A stretch of DNA of 64,000 bases from Quadrisphaera sp. INWT6 (GCF_015390235.1 NZ_VUOH01000002.1:620001-684000), one strand, 5' to 3'; positions 34,342 to 45,278 are shown, numbered from the stretch's first letter. Program-made: numbers and translations. Notes: generated by a model from the letters alone, not told the origin.

Positions 34342-36198
34342 TCAGCGCCCCCCGGCCACCGGGAGCGGCCGGATCTCCCGGGCGCGCGAGCGGGCGCGCT
34401 GGGCGGCGTCGTCGTCGACCTCGACCTCGGCGGCCCGCTCGGCGTCCACGCGCTCGAGGTAGGTGGACACCTCCTCCTCGACCTGCTCGGCGGTCCAGCC
34501 GAGCGGACCGGCGAGCAGCTCGGCGGTGGCGCGCGCCGAGGCGGTGCCGCGGTCGGCCTGCTCGTACGACAGGCGCGTGCGGCGGGTGAGCACGTCCTCC
34601 AGGTGCAGGGCGCCCTCGTGGGTCGCGGCGTAGACGACCTCCGCGCGCAGGTAGTCGGGCGCGCCCTCCAGGGGCTCCCCCAGGGACGGGTCCGCGTCGA
34701 CCAGCGCGAGCAGCTCGTCGACCAGGGCGCCGTAGCGGTGGAGCAGGTGCACCACCCGCTCCTCGCTCCAGCCGCGGGCCGCGGCCAGGCGGTGGCGCTG
34801 GTTCCAGCGGACGGCGTAGCCGTCGGCGCCGGCCAGCGGCAGCTCGTCGGTGAGGGAGGCGGGCGGGGCCCCGGCCGGGTCGCCCGGGGCGCGGTCGGCC
34901 AGGGCGACGTCGACGACGTCGCGGGCCATCACCCGGTACGTCGTGTACTTCCCGCCGGCGATGACGGTCAGGCCCGGGCGCACGGTCGCCGTGGTGTGCT
35001 CGCGCGAGACCTTCGTGGTGGCCGACCCGTCGGAGGAGACCGGCTGGATCAGCGGCCGCAGGCCCGTGTAGACGCCCATGACGTCGTCGCGGGTGAGCGG
35101 GCGGCGCAGCACGCCGTTGGCCTGCTCCAGCAGGTAGTCGACGTCGGCGCCGCTGGCCACCGGGTGGTCCTTGGACAGGTCCCAGGGGGTGTCCGTGGTG
35201 CCGATGACCCAGTGGGTCGGCCACGGGATGATGAAGAGCACGCTCTTCGCGGTCTTGAGGATGAAGCCGTCGTCACCGGCCACGGCGTCGCGCGGGACGA
35301 CGACGTGCACGCCCTTGGACGCCCTCACCTGCAGGCCCTGCGCGCGGAAGAGCTCCTGCGTCTCCTCGGTCCAGACGCCGGTGGCGCCGATGACGTGCCG
35401 GGCGCGGACGACGAGCTCGCGCCCGCTCTCCAGGTCCACGGCGGTGACGCCCGCGACGCGGCCGTCCTCCTCCAGGTAGCCGGTGACGGTGACCCGGCTG
35501 GCGGCCGCGACGCCGTGGCCGGCGGCGGTGCGGACCAGCACCTCGACCAGGCGGGCGTCGTCGACCTTGGCGTCGTAGTAGCGGATCGCGCCGACGGCGG
35601 CGTCGGGGCGCAGCGAGGGCGCCACCCGGGCCAGGGCGCGGTGCGACAGGTGCCGGTGCAGCGGCACCCCGCGCCCGCCGACGCGGCCGAGCACCCCGGC
35701 GAGCACGTCGTACAGCGCGATGCCGGCGCCCACGTAGGCGCGCTCCCACACCCGGTGCTGCAGGGGGTAGAGGAACGGCACCGGGTGGACGAGGTGCGGG
35801 GCGAGGCGGCCGACGAGCAGCCCGCGCTCGTGCAGGGCCTCGCGGACGAGGGCGAAGTCGAGCATCTCCAGGTAGCGCAGCCCGCCGTGCACCAGCTTGC
35901 TGGCCCGGCTGGAGGTGCCCGAGGCCCAGTCGCGCTGCTCCAGCAGCCCGACGGACAGGCCGCGGCTCGCGGCGTCGAGGGCGGCCCCGGCGCCGGTCAC
36001 GCCGCCGCCGACGACCAGGACGTCGAGCTGCTCCGAGGCCAGCCGGTCGAGGGCGCGGTCGCGCGCGTCGCGGGACAGGGCGGTGGCTGAGGGACGGGGG
36101 GTGGGACGGGGGGTGGTGTGCGCTGCGGTCACGGAGGACGCCCATCTGTCGTGGCTGTCGTGCGGCCGTCCACCTGCGGCGGCCCGTCGCTCGGACAC
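34342..36198 (-). CDS. glpD: Glycerol-3-phosphate dehydrogenase, FAD-dependent (1)
   Basis: Membrane-associated oxidation of glycerol 3-phosphate to dihydroxyacetone phosphate, passing electrons to quinone. It has the FAD motif VLVVGGGVTGAGAALDAASRG, RDWASGTSSRASKLVHGGLRYLE, the IGTTDTPWDLS active-site block and the C-terminal DAO_C domain. GTG 36198 (618 residues) has GGGGGA 9-14 nt upstream. GTG 36132 would give 596 residues and a more usual N-terminus. It heads the glpD1-glpF-glpK run and is divergent from sorC2. Confidence 0.95.
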   Translation of the reverse strand: MSERRAAAGGRPHDSHDRWASSVTAAHTTPRPTPRPSATALSRDARDRALDRLASEQLDVLVVGGGVTGAGAALDAASRGLSVGLLEQRDWASGTSSRASKLVHGGLRYLEMLDFALVREALHERGLLVGRLAPHLVHPVPFLYPLQHRVWERAYVGAGIALYDVLAGVLGRVGGRGVPLHRHLSHRALARVAPSLRPDAAVGAIRYYDAKVDDARLVEVLVRTAAGHGVAAASRVTVTGYLEEDGRVAGVTAVDLESGRELVVRARHVIGATGVWTEETQELFRAQGLQVRASKGVHVVVPRDAVAGDDGFILKTAKSVLFIIPWPTHWVIGTTDTPWDLSKDHPVASGADVDYLLEQANGVLRRPLTRDDVMGVYTGLRPLIQPVSSDGSATTKVSREHTTATVRPGLTVIAGGKYTTYRVMARDVVDVALADRAPGDPAGAPPASLTDELPLAGADGYAVRWNQRHRLAAARGWSEERVVHLLHRYGALVDELLALVDADPSLGEPLEGAPDYLRAEVVYAATHEGALHLEDVLTRRTRLSYEQADRGTASARATAELLAGPLGWTAEQVEEEVSTYLERVDAERAAEVEVDDDAAQRARSRAREIRPLPVAGGR

Positions 36199-36236
36199 CT
36201 CGAGACTTCCCCCGGCGGCCCGGACCGGGCAACCTG

Positions 36237-36252
36237 GTGCACGGACGTGCAG
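36237..36252. promoter_or_regulatory. 16-bp palindromic element between glpD1 and sorC2
   Basis: GTGCACGGACGTGCAG contains TGCAC-GGAC-GTGCA, a perfect 5-bp inverted repeat with a 4-bp centre. It lies midway in the 100-bp divergent gap. The identical 16-mer recurs inside sorC2 at 36461-36476. Confidence 0.6.
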
Positions 36253-36298
36253 AGCGGGGCACCCGGGCCGGGTGGTGCGCGAGGAGGAGGCTGGCGGG

Positions 36299-37285
36299 GT
36301 GCCTGACGGCGAGCGCGTGGAGCGCGTGGCGAGGAGCTACTACGTCGACGGGGAGACGATGGAGGCCATCGCGGTCCGCGAGGGGGTGTCCCGCTCGACC
36401 GTCTCGCGCCTCCTCGACGCCGCCCGCTCGACCGGCGTGGTGTCGATCCGGGTGAACCCCGTGCACGGACGTGCAGCGGCGATGGCGCGCGAGCTGCAGC
36501 AGCGGCACGGCGTCGCGGCACGGGTGGTGCCCCTGCCCGACGGCGCCGGCCCCGACGAGAGGCTGCAGCTCGTGGCCGAGGCGACGGGCCGGCTGCTCGA
36601 CGAGGTGGTGGCCGCCGGCACCGTGGTGGGCGTCGCCTGGGGCACCACGACCGGCGCCGTGAGCCGCCACCTGCTGGCCCGCCCCCTGCCCGACGTCCAG
36701 GTGGTGCAGCTCAACGGCGCGATGAACACGCACAGCAGCGGCGTCGGGTACGGCAGCGACGTGCTGGGGCGGTTCGCGGCGGCGTGGGGCGGGCAGGTGC
36801 ACCACTTCCCGGTGCCGGCGTTCTTCGACCACCCCGAGACCCGGCAGGCGATGTGGCGCGAGCGCAGCGTGCGCCGCGTGCTGGGGCTGCAGCAGGCCGC
36901 CGGCGTCGCGCTCTTCGGCGTCGGGGCCCTCGGCGGGGCGGTCCCGAGCCGGGTGTGGGCCGAGGGCTACCTCACCCCCCGCGACCGCGCGGCGCTGACG
37001 GCGTCGGGGGTGGTCGGCGACGTCTGCACCGTCTTCCTGCGCGCTGACGGCTCCTGGGAGGGGCTGGACCTCAACGCCCGCTCCTCCGGGCTGCCGCCTC
37101 CCGTGCTGCGCCGCGTCCCGCGCCGCGTGTGCGCCGTGACCGGCGAGGACAAGGTGGCCGCCCTCTCCGCGGCCCTGGCTGCGGGGCTCGTCAGCGACCT
37201 GGTGCTCGACGAGCTCGCGGCCCACGAGCTGCTCGCCCGCCGGGGGCCGGTGCGCGGCACTGCGGGGGCCCAGCGCCGGGCCTAG
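36299..37285 (+). CDS. SorC/DeoR-type sugar-binding transcriptional regulator (2)
   Basis: A 328-residue regulator. The helix-turn-helix region MEAIAVREGVSRSTVSRLLDA (about residues 20-40) precedes a SorC ligand domain with VVGVAWGTTTGAVSRHL, QLNGAMNTHSSGVGYGSDVL and AALSAALAAGLVSDLVLDE at the C-terminus. GTG 36299 follows GAGGAGGAGG. It sits between two glpD genes and probably controls glycerol metabolism in place of a GlpR, sensing glycerol 3-phosphate or a related ester (inference). A TAG stop overlaps a TAGGCT box for glpD2. Confidence 0.88.
   Translation: MPDGERVERVARSYYVDGETMEAIAVREGVSRSTVSRLLDAARSTGVVSIRVNPVHGRAAAMARELQQRHGVAARVVPLPDGAGPDERLQLVAEATGRLLDEVVAAGTVVGVAWGTTTGAVSRHLLARPLPDVQVVQLNGAMNTHSSGVGYGSDVLGRFAAAWGGQVHHFPVPAFFDHPETRQAMWRERSVRRVLGLQQAAGVALFGVGALGGAVPSRVWAEGYLTPRDRAALTASGVVGDVCTVFLRADGSWEGLDLNARSSGLPPPVLRRVPRRVCAVTGEDKVAALSAALAAGLVSDLVLDELAAHELLARRGPVRGTAGAQRRA
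36461..36476. promoter_or_regulatory. Intragenic copy of the sorC2 palindrome
   Basis: An exact second copy of GTGCACGGACGTGCAG, 224 bp from the first and inside the sorC2 coding region. An upstream plus intragenic pair of this kind is typical of autoregulation by looping or roadblock. Confidence 0.5.
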
Positions 37286-37288
37286 GCT
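37283..37288 (+). promoter_or_regulatory. -10 box for glpD2
   Basis: TAGGCT overlaps the sorC2 stop codon. Initiation near 37295 would give a leader of about 72 nt before glpD2. No clear -35 is seen. Confidence 0.4.
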
Positions 37289-37366
37289 GGCGCACCACGG
37301 CGCGGCTCCGGCCCGGCCTGGGCGCGGGTGCCGGCGGATGAGCTCGAGCGTGGAGGAGCGATCGTC

Positions 37367-39082
37367 ATGACGGCTGCGTCGCAGATGAGCACCCTGGGTC
37401 CGGAGCACCGCGAGCGCGCGTGGGAGGCCCTCGGCGCGGCCCCCTTCGACGTGCTCGTCATCGGCGGGGGCGTGACCGGCGCGGGCGTGGCCCTCGACGC
37501 CGCGACCCGCGGTCTGCGGACGGCGGTCGTGGAGCAGCGCGACTGGGCCTCCGGCACGTCGTCGCGCTCGTCGAAGCTGTTCCACGGGGGCCTGCGCTAC
37601 CTGGAGCAGCTGAACTTCTCCCTGGTTCGGGAGGCGCTGAAGGAGCGCGAGCTGATGCTCACGCGCCTGGCTCCCCACCTGGTCAAGCCGGTGTCGTTCC
37701 TCTACCCGCTCAACCACCGCCTCTGGGAGCGGCCGTACATGGCGGCCGGGCTGACCATGTACGACACGATGGGCGGCGCCCGCTCGGTGCCGGGCTTCAA
37801 GAGCCTGACGCGCCGGGGCGCGCTGCGCCTGGCGCCGGGCCTGAAGCCCGACGCGTTCGTCGGGGCCATGCGGTACTACGACGCGCAGGCCGACGACGCC
37901 CGCCACACCCTCGCCGTCGTGAGGACGGCGGCGCACTACGGCGCGGTGGTGCGCAACAGCACCGAGGTCGTCTCGCTGCTGCACGAGGGCGACAGGATCG
38001 TCGGCGCCACCGTGCGCGACGTCGAGACGGGGGCCACCACCGACGTGCGCTCGACCGTCGTCATCAACTGCACGGGCGTCTGGACCGACGACATGCAGCA
38101 CCTCGCCGGCGGGCGCGGGCGCTTCCGCGTGCGGGCCTCCAAGGGCGTGCACATCGTGGTCCCGCGCGACAGGTTCGCCTCCGAGACCGGGCTGATCCTG
38201 CGGACCGAGAAGTCCGTGCTCTTCTTCATCCCCTGGGGCACCCGGTGGATCATCGGGACGACGGACACGGACTGGTCCCTCGACAGGGCCCACCCGGCCG
38301 CCACCCGCGCCGACATCGACTACATCCTCGAGCACGCCAACACGGTCCTGCGCACCCCGCTGACCAGGGAGGACGTCCGCGGCGTCTACGCGGGGCTCCG
38401 CCCGCTGCTGGCCGGGGAGTCCGAGGGCACCAGCTCGCTGTCCCGCGAGCACGCCGTGGCGCGCCCCCAGCCGGGCCTGGTCTCGATCGCCGGCGGCAAG
38501 TACACGACGTACCGGGTGATGGGCGCCGACGCCGTCGACGCCGCCAAGGCCGACCTCGGCTCGCAGGTGCCGCCCTCGGTCACCGAGCACGTGCCGCTGC
38601 TGGGCGCCGACGGCTACCACGCGCTGGTGAACCAGGTGCCGGCCCTGGCGCGCCGCTACGGCGTGCCCGAGCACCGGGTGCAGCACCTCCTCGACCGCTA
38701 CGGCTCGGAGGCCACGACGCTGCTCGAGATGGGACGCGAGACCCCCGACCTGCTGGAGCCGCTCGAGGGCGCCGAGGACTACCTGCGCGCTGAGGTCGTC
38801 TTCGCGGTGACGCACGAGGGAGCGCTGCACCTGGACGACCTGCTCGCCCGCCGCACGCGGATGTCCATCGAGTACGGCCACCGCGGGGTGCGCTCGGCCC
38901 GCGCCGTGGCCGACCTCGTGGCCCCGGTGCTGGGGTGGGACGCCGACCGCGTCGAGGCGGAGGTGCGCTCCTACACCGAGCGGGTCGCCGCGGAGCGGGC
39001 CAGCCAGGAGCTGCCCGACGACGAGGCCGCCGACGCCGCCCGCCGCGAGGCCCCGGACTCCCGGCCGAGCCTGACCGCCTGA
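37367..39082 (+). CDS. glpD: Glycerol-3-phosphate dehydrogenase, FAD-dependent (2)
   Basis: A second aerobic glycerol-3-phosphate dehydrogenase of 571 residues. It is about as canonical as glpD1: VLVIGGGVTGAGVALDAATRG, RDWASGTSSRSSKLFHGGLRYLE, SKGVHIVVPRDRF, WIIGTTDTDWSLD and GGKYTTYRVMG. ATG 37367 has GGAGGAG 8 nt upstream. It is co-directional with sorC2, while glpD1 diverges from it. The two copies differ throughout, so this is an old duplication or independent acquisition, not a recent copy. Confidence 0.96.
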   Translation: MTAASQMSTLGPEHRERAWEALGAAPFDVLVIGGGVTGAGVALDAATRGLRTAVVEQRDWASGTSSRSSKLFHGGLRYLEQLNFSLVREALKERELMLTRLAPHLVKPVSFLYPLNHRLWERPYMAAGLTMYDTMGGARSVPGFKSLTRRGALRLAPGLKPDAFVGAMRYYDAQADDARHTLAVVRTAAHYGAVVRNSTEVVSLLHEGDRIVGATVRDVETGATTDVRSTVVINCTGVWTDDMQHLAGGRGRFRVRASKGVHIVVPRDRFASETGLILRTEKSVLFFIPWGTRWIIGTTDTDWSLDRAHPAATRADIDYILEHANTVLRTPLTREDVRGVYAGLRPLLAGESEGTSSLSREHAVARPQPGLVSIAGGKYTTYRVMGADAVDAAKADLGSQVPPSVTEHVPLLGADGYHALVNQVPALARRYGVPEHRVQHLLDRYGSEATTLLEMGRETPDLLEPLEGAEDYLRAEVVFAVTHEGALHLDDLLARRTRMSIEYGHRGVRSARAVADLVAPVLGWDADRVEAEVRSYTERVAAERASQELPDDEAADAARREAPDSRPSLTA

Positions 39083-39119
39083 GGTCGCGGCGGCCCGACC
39101 GCCCCACCTCGACCGCCGG

Positions 39120-39147
39120 CCCGGCGCCCTCCCCGGAGGGTGCCGGG
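39120..39147 (+). terminator. Hairpin after glpD2
   Basis: 12-bp arms (39120-39131 and 39136-39147) with one mismatch and a 4-nt loop. A second perfect 8-bp hairpin CTCCGGCC/GGCCGGAG follows at 39186-39204. They separate glpD2 from the MFS permease gene. Confidence 0.5.
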
Positions 39148-39235
39148 TCGCCGTCGTCCCGGGACCGTGCCAGCGTGGTCGGCTCCTCCGGCCGACGGCC
39201 GGAGCTCGACGGCGAGCAGGCGAGGAGGCCTCCGC

Positions 39236-40564
39236 GTGGCAGGCAGCAGCCAGGTGGCACCCGGCACCGCGAGCCCCTCGGGGGGCCTGCCGGTGGGCGA
39301 CCCCCGCGAGACGCGGCTCGACGGGCTGGGGGTCCCGCACGTCCTGCGGTGGGGCTTCCTCGCCGTCGTCGTCTTCATGACCGGCAACGCCGTGGAGACG
39401 AACTTCGTGGCCCCGCACCTCGCCGAGGCGCTGGGCTCCCGGTCCGCGGCGGCGGCCACGATCATCTCGGCCTACGGCCTCGCGGTGCTGGTCGGCTCCT
39501 ACCTGGCCGGTGCGCTGTCCGACCTGCTCGGTCCCCACCGGGTGATGACGCTCGGGTTCGCGGTCTGGGTCGTGTTCGAGGTCGCGTTCCTGCTCAGCCT
39601 GGAGACGGGGAACCTCGCGCTCATCGCCACCAGCTACTTCGTGCGCGGCTTCGGGTACCCGTTGTTCGCCTTCGCGTTCCTGGTGTGGATCAACGCCGTG
39701 GCCCCCCGCGAGCGCGCGGGCACCGCCGTGGGCTGGTTCTACGTGATGTTCACCGGCGGCCTGCCCACGCTGGGCTCCCTGGTGGCGATCGCCGCCATCC
39801 CCGCCTTCGGGGGCGGCTACGGGGGCGAGACCGGGGCGATGTGGCTGTCGATCGCGCTCGTGGCCGCCGGGTACGCCCTGACGCTGCTGGTGCGGGAGCC
39901 GCACGGGCGCCGCCGGCTCGTGCCGGCGGAGGAGAGCGCGGCGCAGGTGCTGACCAGCGGCGTGCGCCTGGCCGCCACCGAGCCGAAGGTGCTGGTCGGC
40001 TTCCTGGTCCGCATCATCAACACCGCGCCGCAGTACGGGATGTTCATCATCCTGCCCGGGGTGATCGCCGGGAGCCTCGGCTGGTCGCAGTCGCAGTTCC
40101 TGCTGATGAGCAGCTTCGTGTACGCCTCGAACATCGCCTTCAACGCCCTCTTCGGCGCCCTCGGCGACCGGTGGGGCTGGGTGCGCACCGTCCGGTGGTT
40201 CGGGGTGCTGGGCTCAGCGGTCGGCCTGCTGCTGTGGTGGTACGTGCCGCACTGGGTGGAGCCCGGCTCCGACGGCGGCTACGTGCTCTCGGTGGCCGCG
40301 GGGATGGTGTTCGGCGTCATGCTGGCCGGCTTCGTGCCGCTGGGCGCGATCCTGCCGCAGCTCACCGACCACAAGGGCGCGGCGATGGCCGTGTACACGA
40401 CGGCTGCGGGCGGGGCCGCGTTCCTCGGGGCCGCCGTGGTGGCCGTCGTGCAGCCCTGGGGCGGTGACGTCGGCACCGTGTGGGCCTTCGTGGTCCTCTA
40501 CGCGGTCGCGTTCGTGCTGTGCCGCTTCCTGCGCGTGGACCAGCCGCGCGGCGCCCGCCGCTGA
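39236..40564 (+). CDS. MFS transporter, probable polyol permease
   Basis: A major facilitator of 442 residues and 12 predicted membrane segments. The loop GALSDLLGPHRVMTLGFAVW carries the MFS motif between segments 2 and 3. The opening FMTGNAVETNFVAPHLAEALG resembles bacterial polyol permeases (ribitol/arabinitol type), which suits the setting next to glpD2; the substrate is not proven. GTG 39236 has GAGGAGG 7 nt upstream. A hairpin overlaps its stop codon. Confidence 0.83.
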   Translation: MAGSSQVAPGTASPSGGLPVGDPRETRLDGLGVPHVLRWGFLAVVVFMTGNAVETNFVAPHLAEALGSRSAAAATIISAYGLAVLVGSYLAGALSDLLGPHRVMTLGFAVWVVFEVAFLLSLETGNLALIATSYFVRGFGYPLFAFAFLVWINAVAPRERAGTAVGWFYVMFTGGLPTLGSLVAIAAIPAFGGGYGGETGAMWLSIALVAAGYALTLLVREPHGRRRLVPAEESAAQVLTSGVRLAATEPKVLVGFLVRIINTAPQYGMFIILPGVIAGSLGWSQSQFLLMSSFVYASNIAFNALFGALGDRWGWVRTVRWFGVLGSAVGLLLWWYVPHWVEPGSDGGYVLSVAAGMVFGVMLAGFVPLGAILPQLTDHKGAAMAVYTTAAGGAAFLGAAVVAVVQPWGGDVGTVWAFVVLYAVAFVLCRFLRVDQPRGARR

Positions 40565-40574
40565 GGCGGGCGCC
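40550..40574. terminator. Hairpin overlapping the MFS stop codon
   Basis: Perfect 10-bp arms GGCGCCCGCC/GGCGGGCGCC enclose GCTGA, so the stop codon itself is in the loop. A second GGCGGGC copy follows. guaB3 converges from the right at 40605, and the hairpin could also serve that gene. Confidence 0.55.
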
Positions 40575-40604
40575 GCTGAGGCGGGCGGCGTCGGGCCCCG
40601 GCGG

Positions 40605-41753
40605 TCAGGTGGGCTGGTAGGGGCTGACGACGACCTCGACGCGCTGGAACTCCTTGAGGTCGGAGTAGCCCGTCGTCGCCATCGCGCGGCGCAGCGCGCC
40701 GATGAGGTTGGTGGTGCCGTCGGGCGTGGTGCCCGGGCCGAGGAGGATCTCCTCGAGCGAGCCGACGGTGCCCACGTGCACGCGCTGGCCGCGCGGGAGG
40801 TCGCCGTGGTGGGCCTCGGGGCCCCAGTGCCAGCCGCGGCCGGGGGCCTCGGTGGCCCGGGCGAGGGCGGCGCCGAGCATGACGGCGTCCGCGCCGCAGG
40901 CGACGGCCTTCACCACGTCGCCCGACAGGCCCATGCCGCCGTCGGCGATGACGTGGACGTACCGGCCGCCGGACTCGTCCAGGTAGTCGCGCCGCGCGGC
41001 GGCGACGTCGGCGATGGCCGTGGCCATCGGCGCGTGGATGCCGAGCGCGCCGCGGGTGGTGTGCGCCGCACCCCCGCCGAACCCGACGAGGACGCCGGCG
41101 GCACCGGTGCGCATCAGGTGCAGGGCGGCGGTGTAGCTGGCGGCGCCGCCGACGACGACGGGCACCTCCAGCTCGTAGATGAACTGCTTGAGGTTCAGCG
41201 GCGCCTCGGCCCCGGCGGCCGCGACGTGCTCGGCGGAGACGGTGGTGCCGCGGATGACGAAGAGGTCGACCCCGGCGTCGACGACGGTCTTCCACAGCTG
41301 CGCGGTGCGCTGCGGGGAGAGGGCGCCGGCCACGACGACGCCCGCGTCGCGCACCTGCTTGAGGCGCTGGGCCACGAGCTCGGGGTCGATCGGGGCGCTG
41401 TAGGCGCGCTGCAGGCGGCGGGTGGCCTCGGCCACCTCGGCGCGGGTGCCGCCGCGCAGCTCGGAGATCTCGTCGAGGAGGGGCTCGGGGTCCTCGTGGC
41501 GGGTCCACAGGCCCTCCAGGTCGAGCACCCCCAGGCCGCCGAGGCGCCCGATGGCGACGGCGGTCTCGGGCGAGACCACCGAGTCCATCGGGGCCGAGAT
41601 CACGGGCATCGCGAACTGGTAGGCGTCGATCTGCCACGACACGCTCATGAGCTCGGGGTCGCGGGTGCGACGGCTGGGGACGACGGCGATGTCGTCCAGG
41701 CTGTACGCGCGCCGGCCGCGCTTGCCGCGACCGATCTCGACCTCGTAGCTCAT
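40605..41753 (-). CDS. guaB3: GuaB3 family IMP dehydrogenase-related protein
   Basis: A 382-residue TIM-barrel protein of the actinobacterial GuaB3 group: it lacks the CBS pair and starts MSYEVEIGRGKRGRRAYSLDDI. The loop that carries the catalytic Cys of IMP dehydrogenases reads GGGAAHTTRG, with no Cys, so it is unlikely to be a normal IMP dehydrogenase. It keeps the phosphate-binding VIADGGMGLSGD motif. It follows guaB by 19 bp in the same operon. Its biochemical role needs to be tested rather than assumed from the name. Confidence 0.92.
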   Translation of the reverse strand: MSYEVEIGRGKRGRRAYSLDDIAVVPSRRTRDPELMSVSWQIDAYQFAMPVISAPMDSVVSPETAVAIGRLGGLGVLDLEGLWTRHEDPEPLLDEISELRGGTRAEVAEATRRLQRAYSAPIDPELVAQRLKQVRDAGVVVAGALSPQRTAQLWKTVVDAGVDLFVIRGTTVSAEHVAAAGAEAPLNLKQFIYELEVPVVVGGAASYTAALHLMRTGAAGVLVGFGGGAAHTTRGALGIHAPMATAIADVAAARRDYLDESGGRYVHVIADGGMGLSGDVVKAVACGADAVMLGAALARATEAPGRGWHWGPEAHHGDLPRGQRVHVGTVGSLEEILLGPGTTPDGTTNLIGALRRAMATTGYSDLKEFQRVEVVVSPYQPT

Positions 41754-41772
41754 GTGCGCTCCTCGCGACCGG

Positions 41773-43978
<2,206 letters not shown>

Positions 43979-44107
43979 CGTCGCCACCTCCGTGTGCGCC
44001 GACCCGTGCGGTCGGCTGTCCTGGAGGTGTCATCGGCACGGATCGGGCCGACCTGAGAGCTGGGACCGCTCCGTCGACCGGCTGTCGACCGGCTGTCGAC
44101 CGGCTGC

Positions 44108-45121
44108 CTACGGCTCCGTGGCCTCCTGGAGCACCTCGAGCGCCTCCGACAGGGTCGGGGCGCGCAGGGCGGGCCTGCCCTCGGGGACGTGCGCCCAGGC
44201 CCACCCGGGGCCGGACAGGACCAGGCGCACCGGGTGGCGCAGCCTCGGGAGCGGACCGAGCTGGGCGGCGGCGTCGGCCACGCCGTGCTCGGCGTGCAGC
44301 AGCACGGCCGCGGGCCCGGTGCGGCGGACGGCGGCGGCGACGGCCTCGCGCGGCAGGCCGGGGGCCAGCACCCACGGGCGCACCCCGCCGGCGGCGACGG
44401 CGGCGGCCAGGACGTGCAGGGGCATCGGGTCGGACTCGCCCTCGGCGGCGGCGAGCAGGACGACGGCCGTGGTCCGCTCCGGCGGGCGCCGCAGCGCGCG
44501 CAGCGCCTCCATGGCGGCGGCGGTGAGCAGGACGCCGGCGTCGACGCCCGCTCCGGTGGCCTCCCAGCGGCGGGCCAGGGCGCGCCGCGCGGGCTCCACC
44601 ACCTGCTCCCAGGCGCCCACGGGCCCCCGGGAGGCGCAGGCGGCCATGACGGCCGCGGCCGCTCCGGGCGCGTCACCGGCGAGGACCGCGCGCTGCAGGG
44701 GGTCCTGGCCGGCCGGTGACGGCCGGCGCGTCAGGGGGGTGCGGTCGGCCGGGAGCACGGCGCTCCACGCCGCGAGGCCGCCGGCGGCCGGCGGTGCGGG
44801 CTCCTCGTCGTCGGGGTCGGGCCCGTCGTCGTCGGCGTCGAGGGGGGCGGGGACCGGGGACGACTCGTGCAGGTCCGCGGCGAGCGCGGAGGCGGCCGCC
44901 GAGACGGGCGGCACGCCCTCCAGGGTGAGGCGGCGCATCACCACGAGGCGGGCGAGGTCCTCGGGGCTGTAGCGGCGGTGCGACCCGACCTCGTGCTCGC
45001 TGGGGCCCAGGCCGTAGCGGCGGGCCCAGGTCCGCAGCGTCGCGGGGGCGACCCCGAGGCGCCGGGCGGCGGCGGCCACGCCCAGCGACACGCCGGCTGC
45101 GGCGTGGTCGGGAGGCGGCAC
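44108..45121 (-). CDS. MerR-type regulator with degenerate cobalamin-binding-like domain
   Basis: 337 residues. The N-terminal MerR helix-turn-helix (GVAAAARRLGVAPATLRTWARRYG, then HRRYSPEDLARLVVMRRL, about 12-70) is followed by an acidic Pro/Asp linker (about 85-115). Next come a helical domain (about 135-205) and a Rossmann-like domain resembling B12-binding domains of LitR/CarH. Where those have a Glu-His-type cobalamin motif, this one has AAEGESDPMPLHVLAAA, without the ligand His. It could sense light, redox or another ligand, or have lost ligand binding. The GTG 45121 start has no clear ribosome-binding site. Confidence 0.75.
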   Translation of the reverse strand: MPPPDHAAAGVSLGVAAAARRLGVAPATLRTWARRYGLGPSEHEVGSHRRYSPEDLARLVVMRRLTLEGVPPVSAAASALAADLHESSPVPAPLDADDDGPDPDDEEPAPPAAGGLAAWSAVLPADRTPLTRRPSPAGQDPLQRAVLAGDAPGAAAAVMAACASRGPVGAWEQVVEPARRALARRWEATGAGVDAGVLLTAAAMEALRALRRPPERTTAVVLLAAAEGESDPMPLHVLAAAVAAGGVRPWVLAPGLPREAVAAAVRRTGPAAVLLHAEHGVADAAAQLGPLPRLRHPVRLVLSGPGWAWAHVPEGRPALRAPTLSEALEVLQEATEP

Positions 45122-45278
45122 CTGATCAGTGTGGAGGCCGGGCGCGGGCCGTGCCAGTCGCTCCCGCCGCCGGCGGGGCCATCAGGGGGACGTTCGCGGG
45201 AGACGTGTGGAGGGGCTCGCGCAGGGGTGGCGGCGAGCGGAGGCACAGGCACCACCCGGATGGAGCAGCCCCAGGTCC

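Noticed and set aside
35273-39904. A 1543-codon open frame on the minus strand
   Set aside because: It is antisense to glpD1, sorC2 and glpD2, has no family motifs and is full of Gly/Arg/Ala/Pro. Long antisense frames are expected at this GC content.
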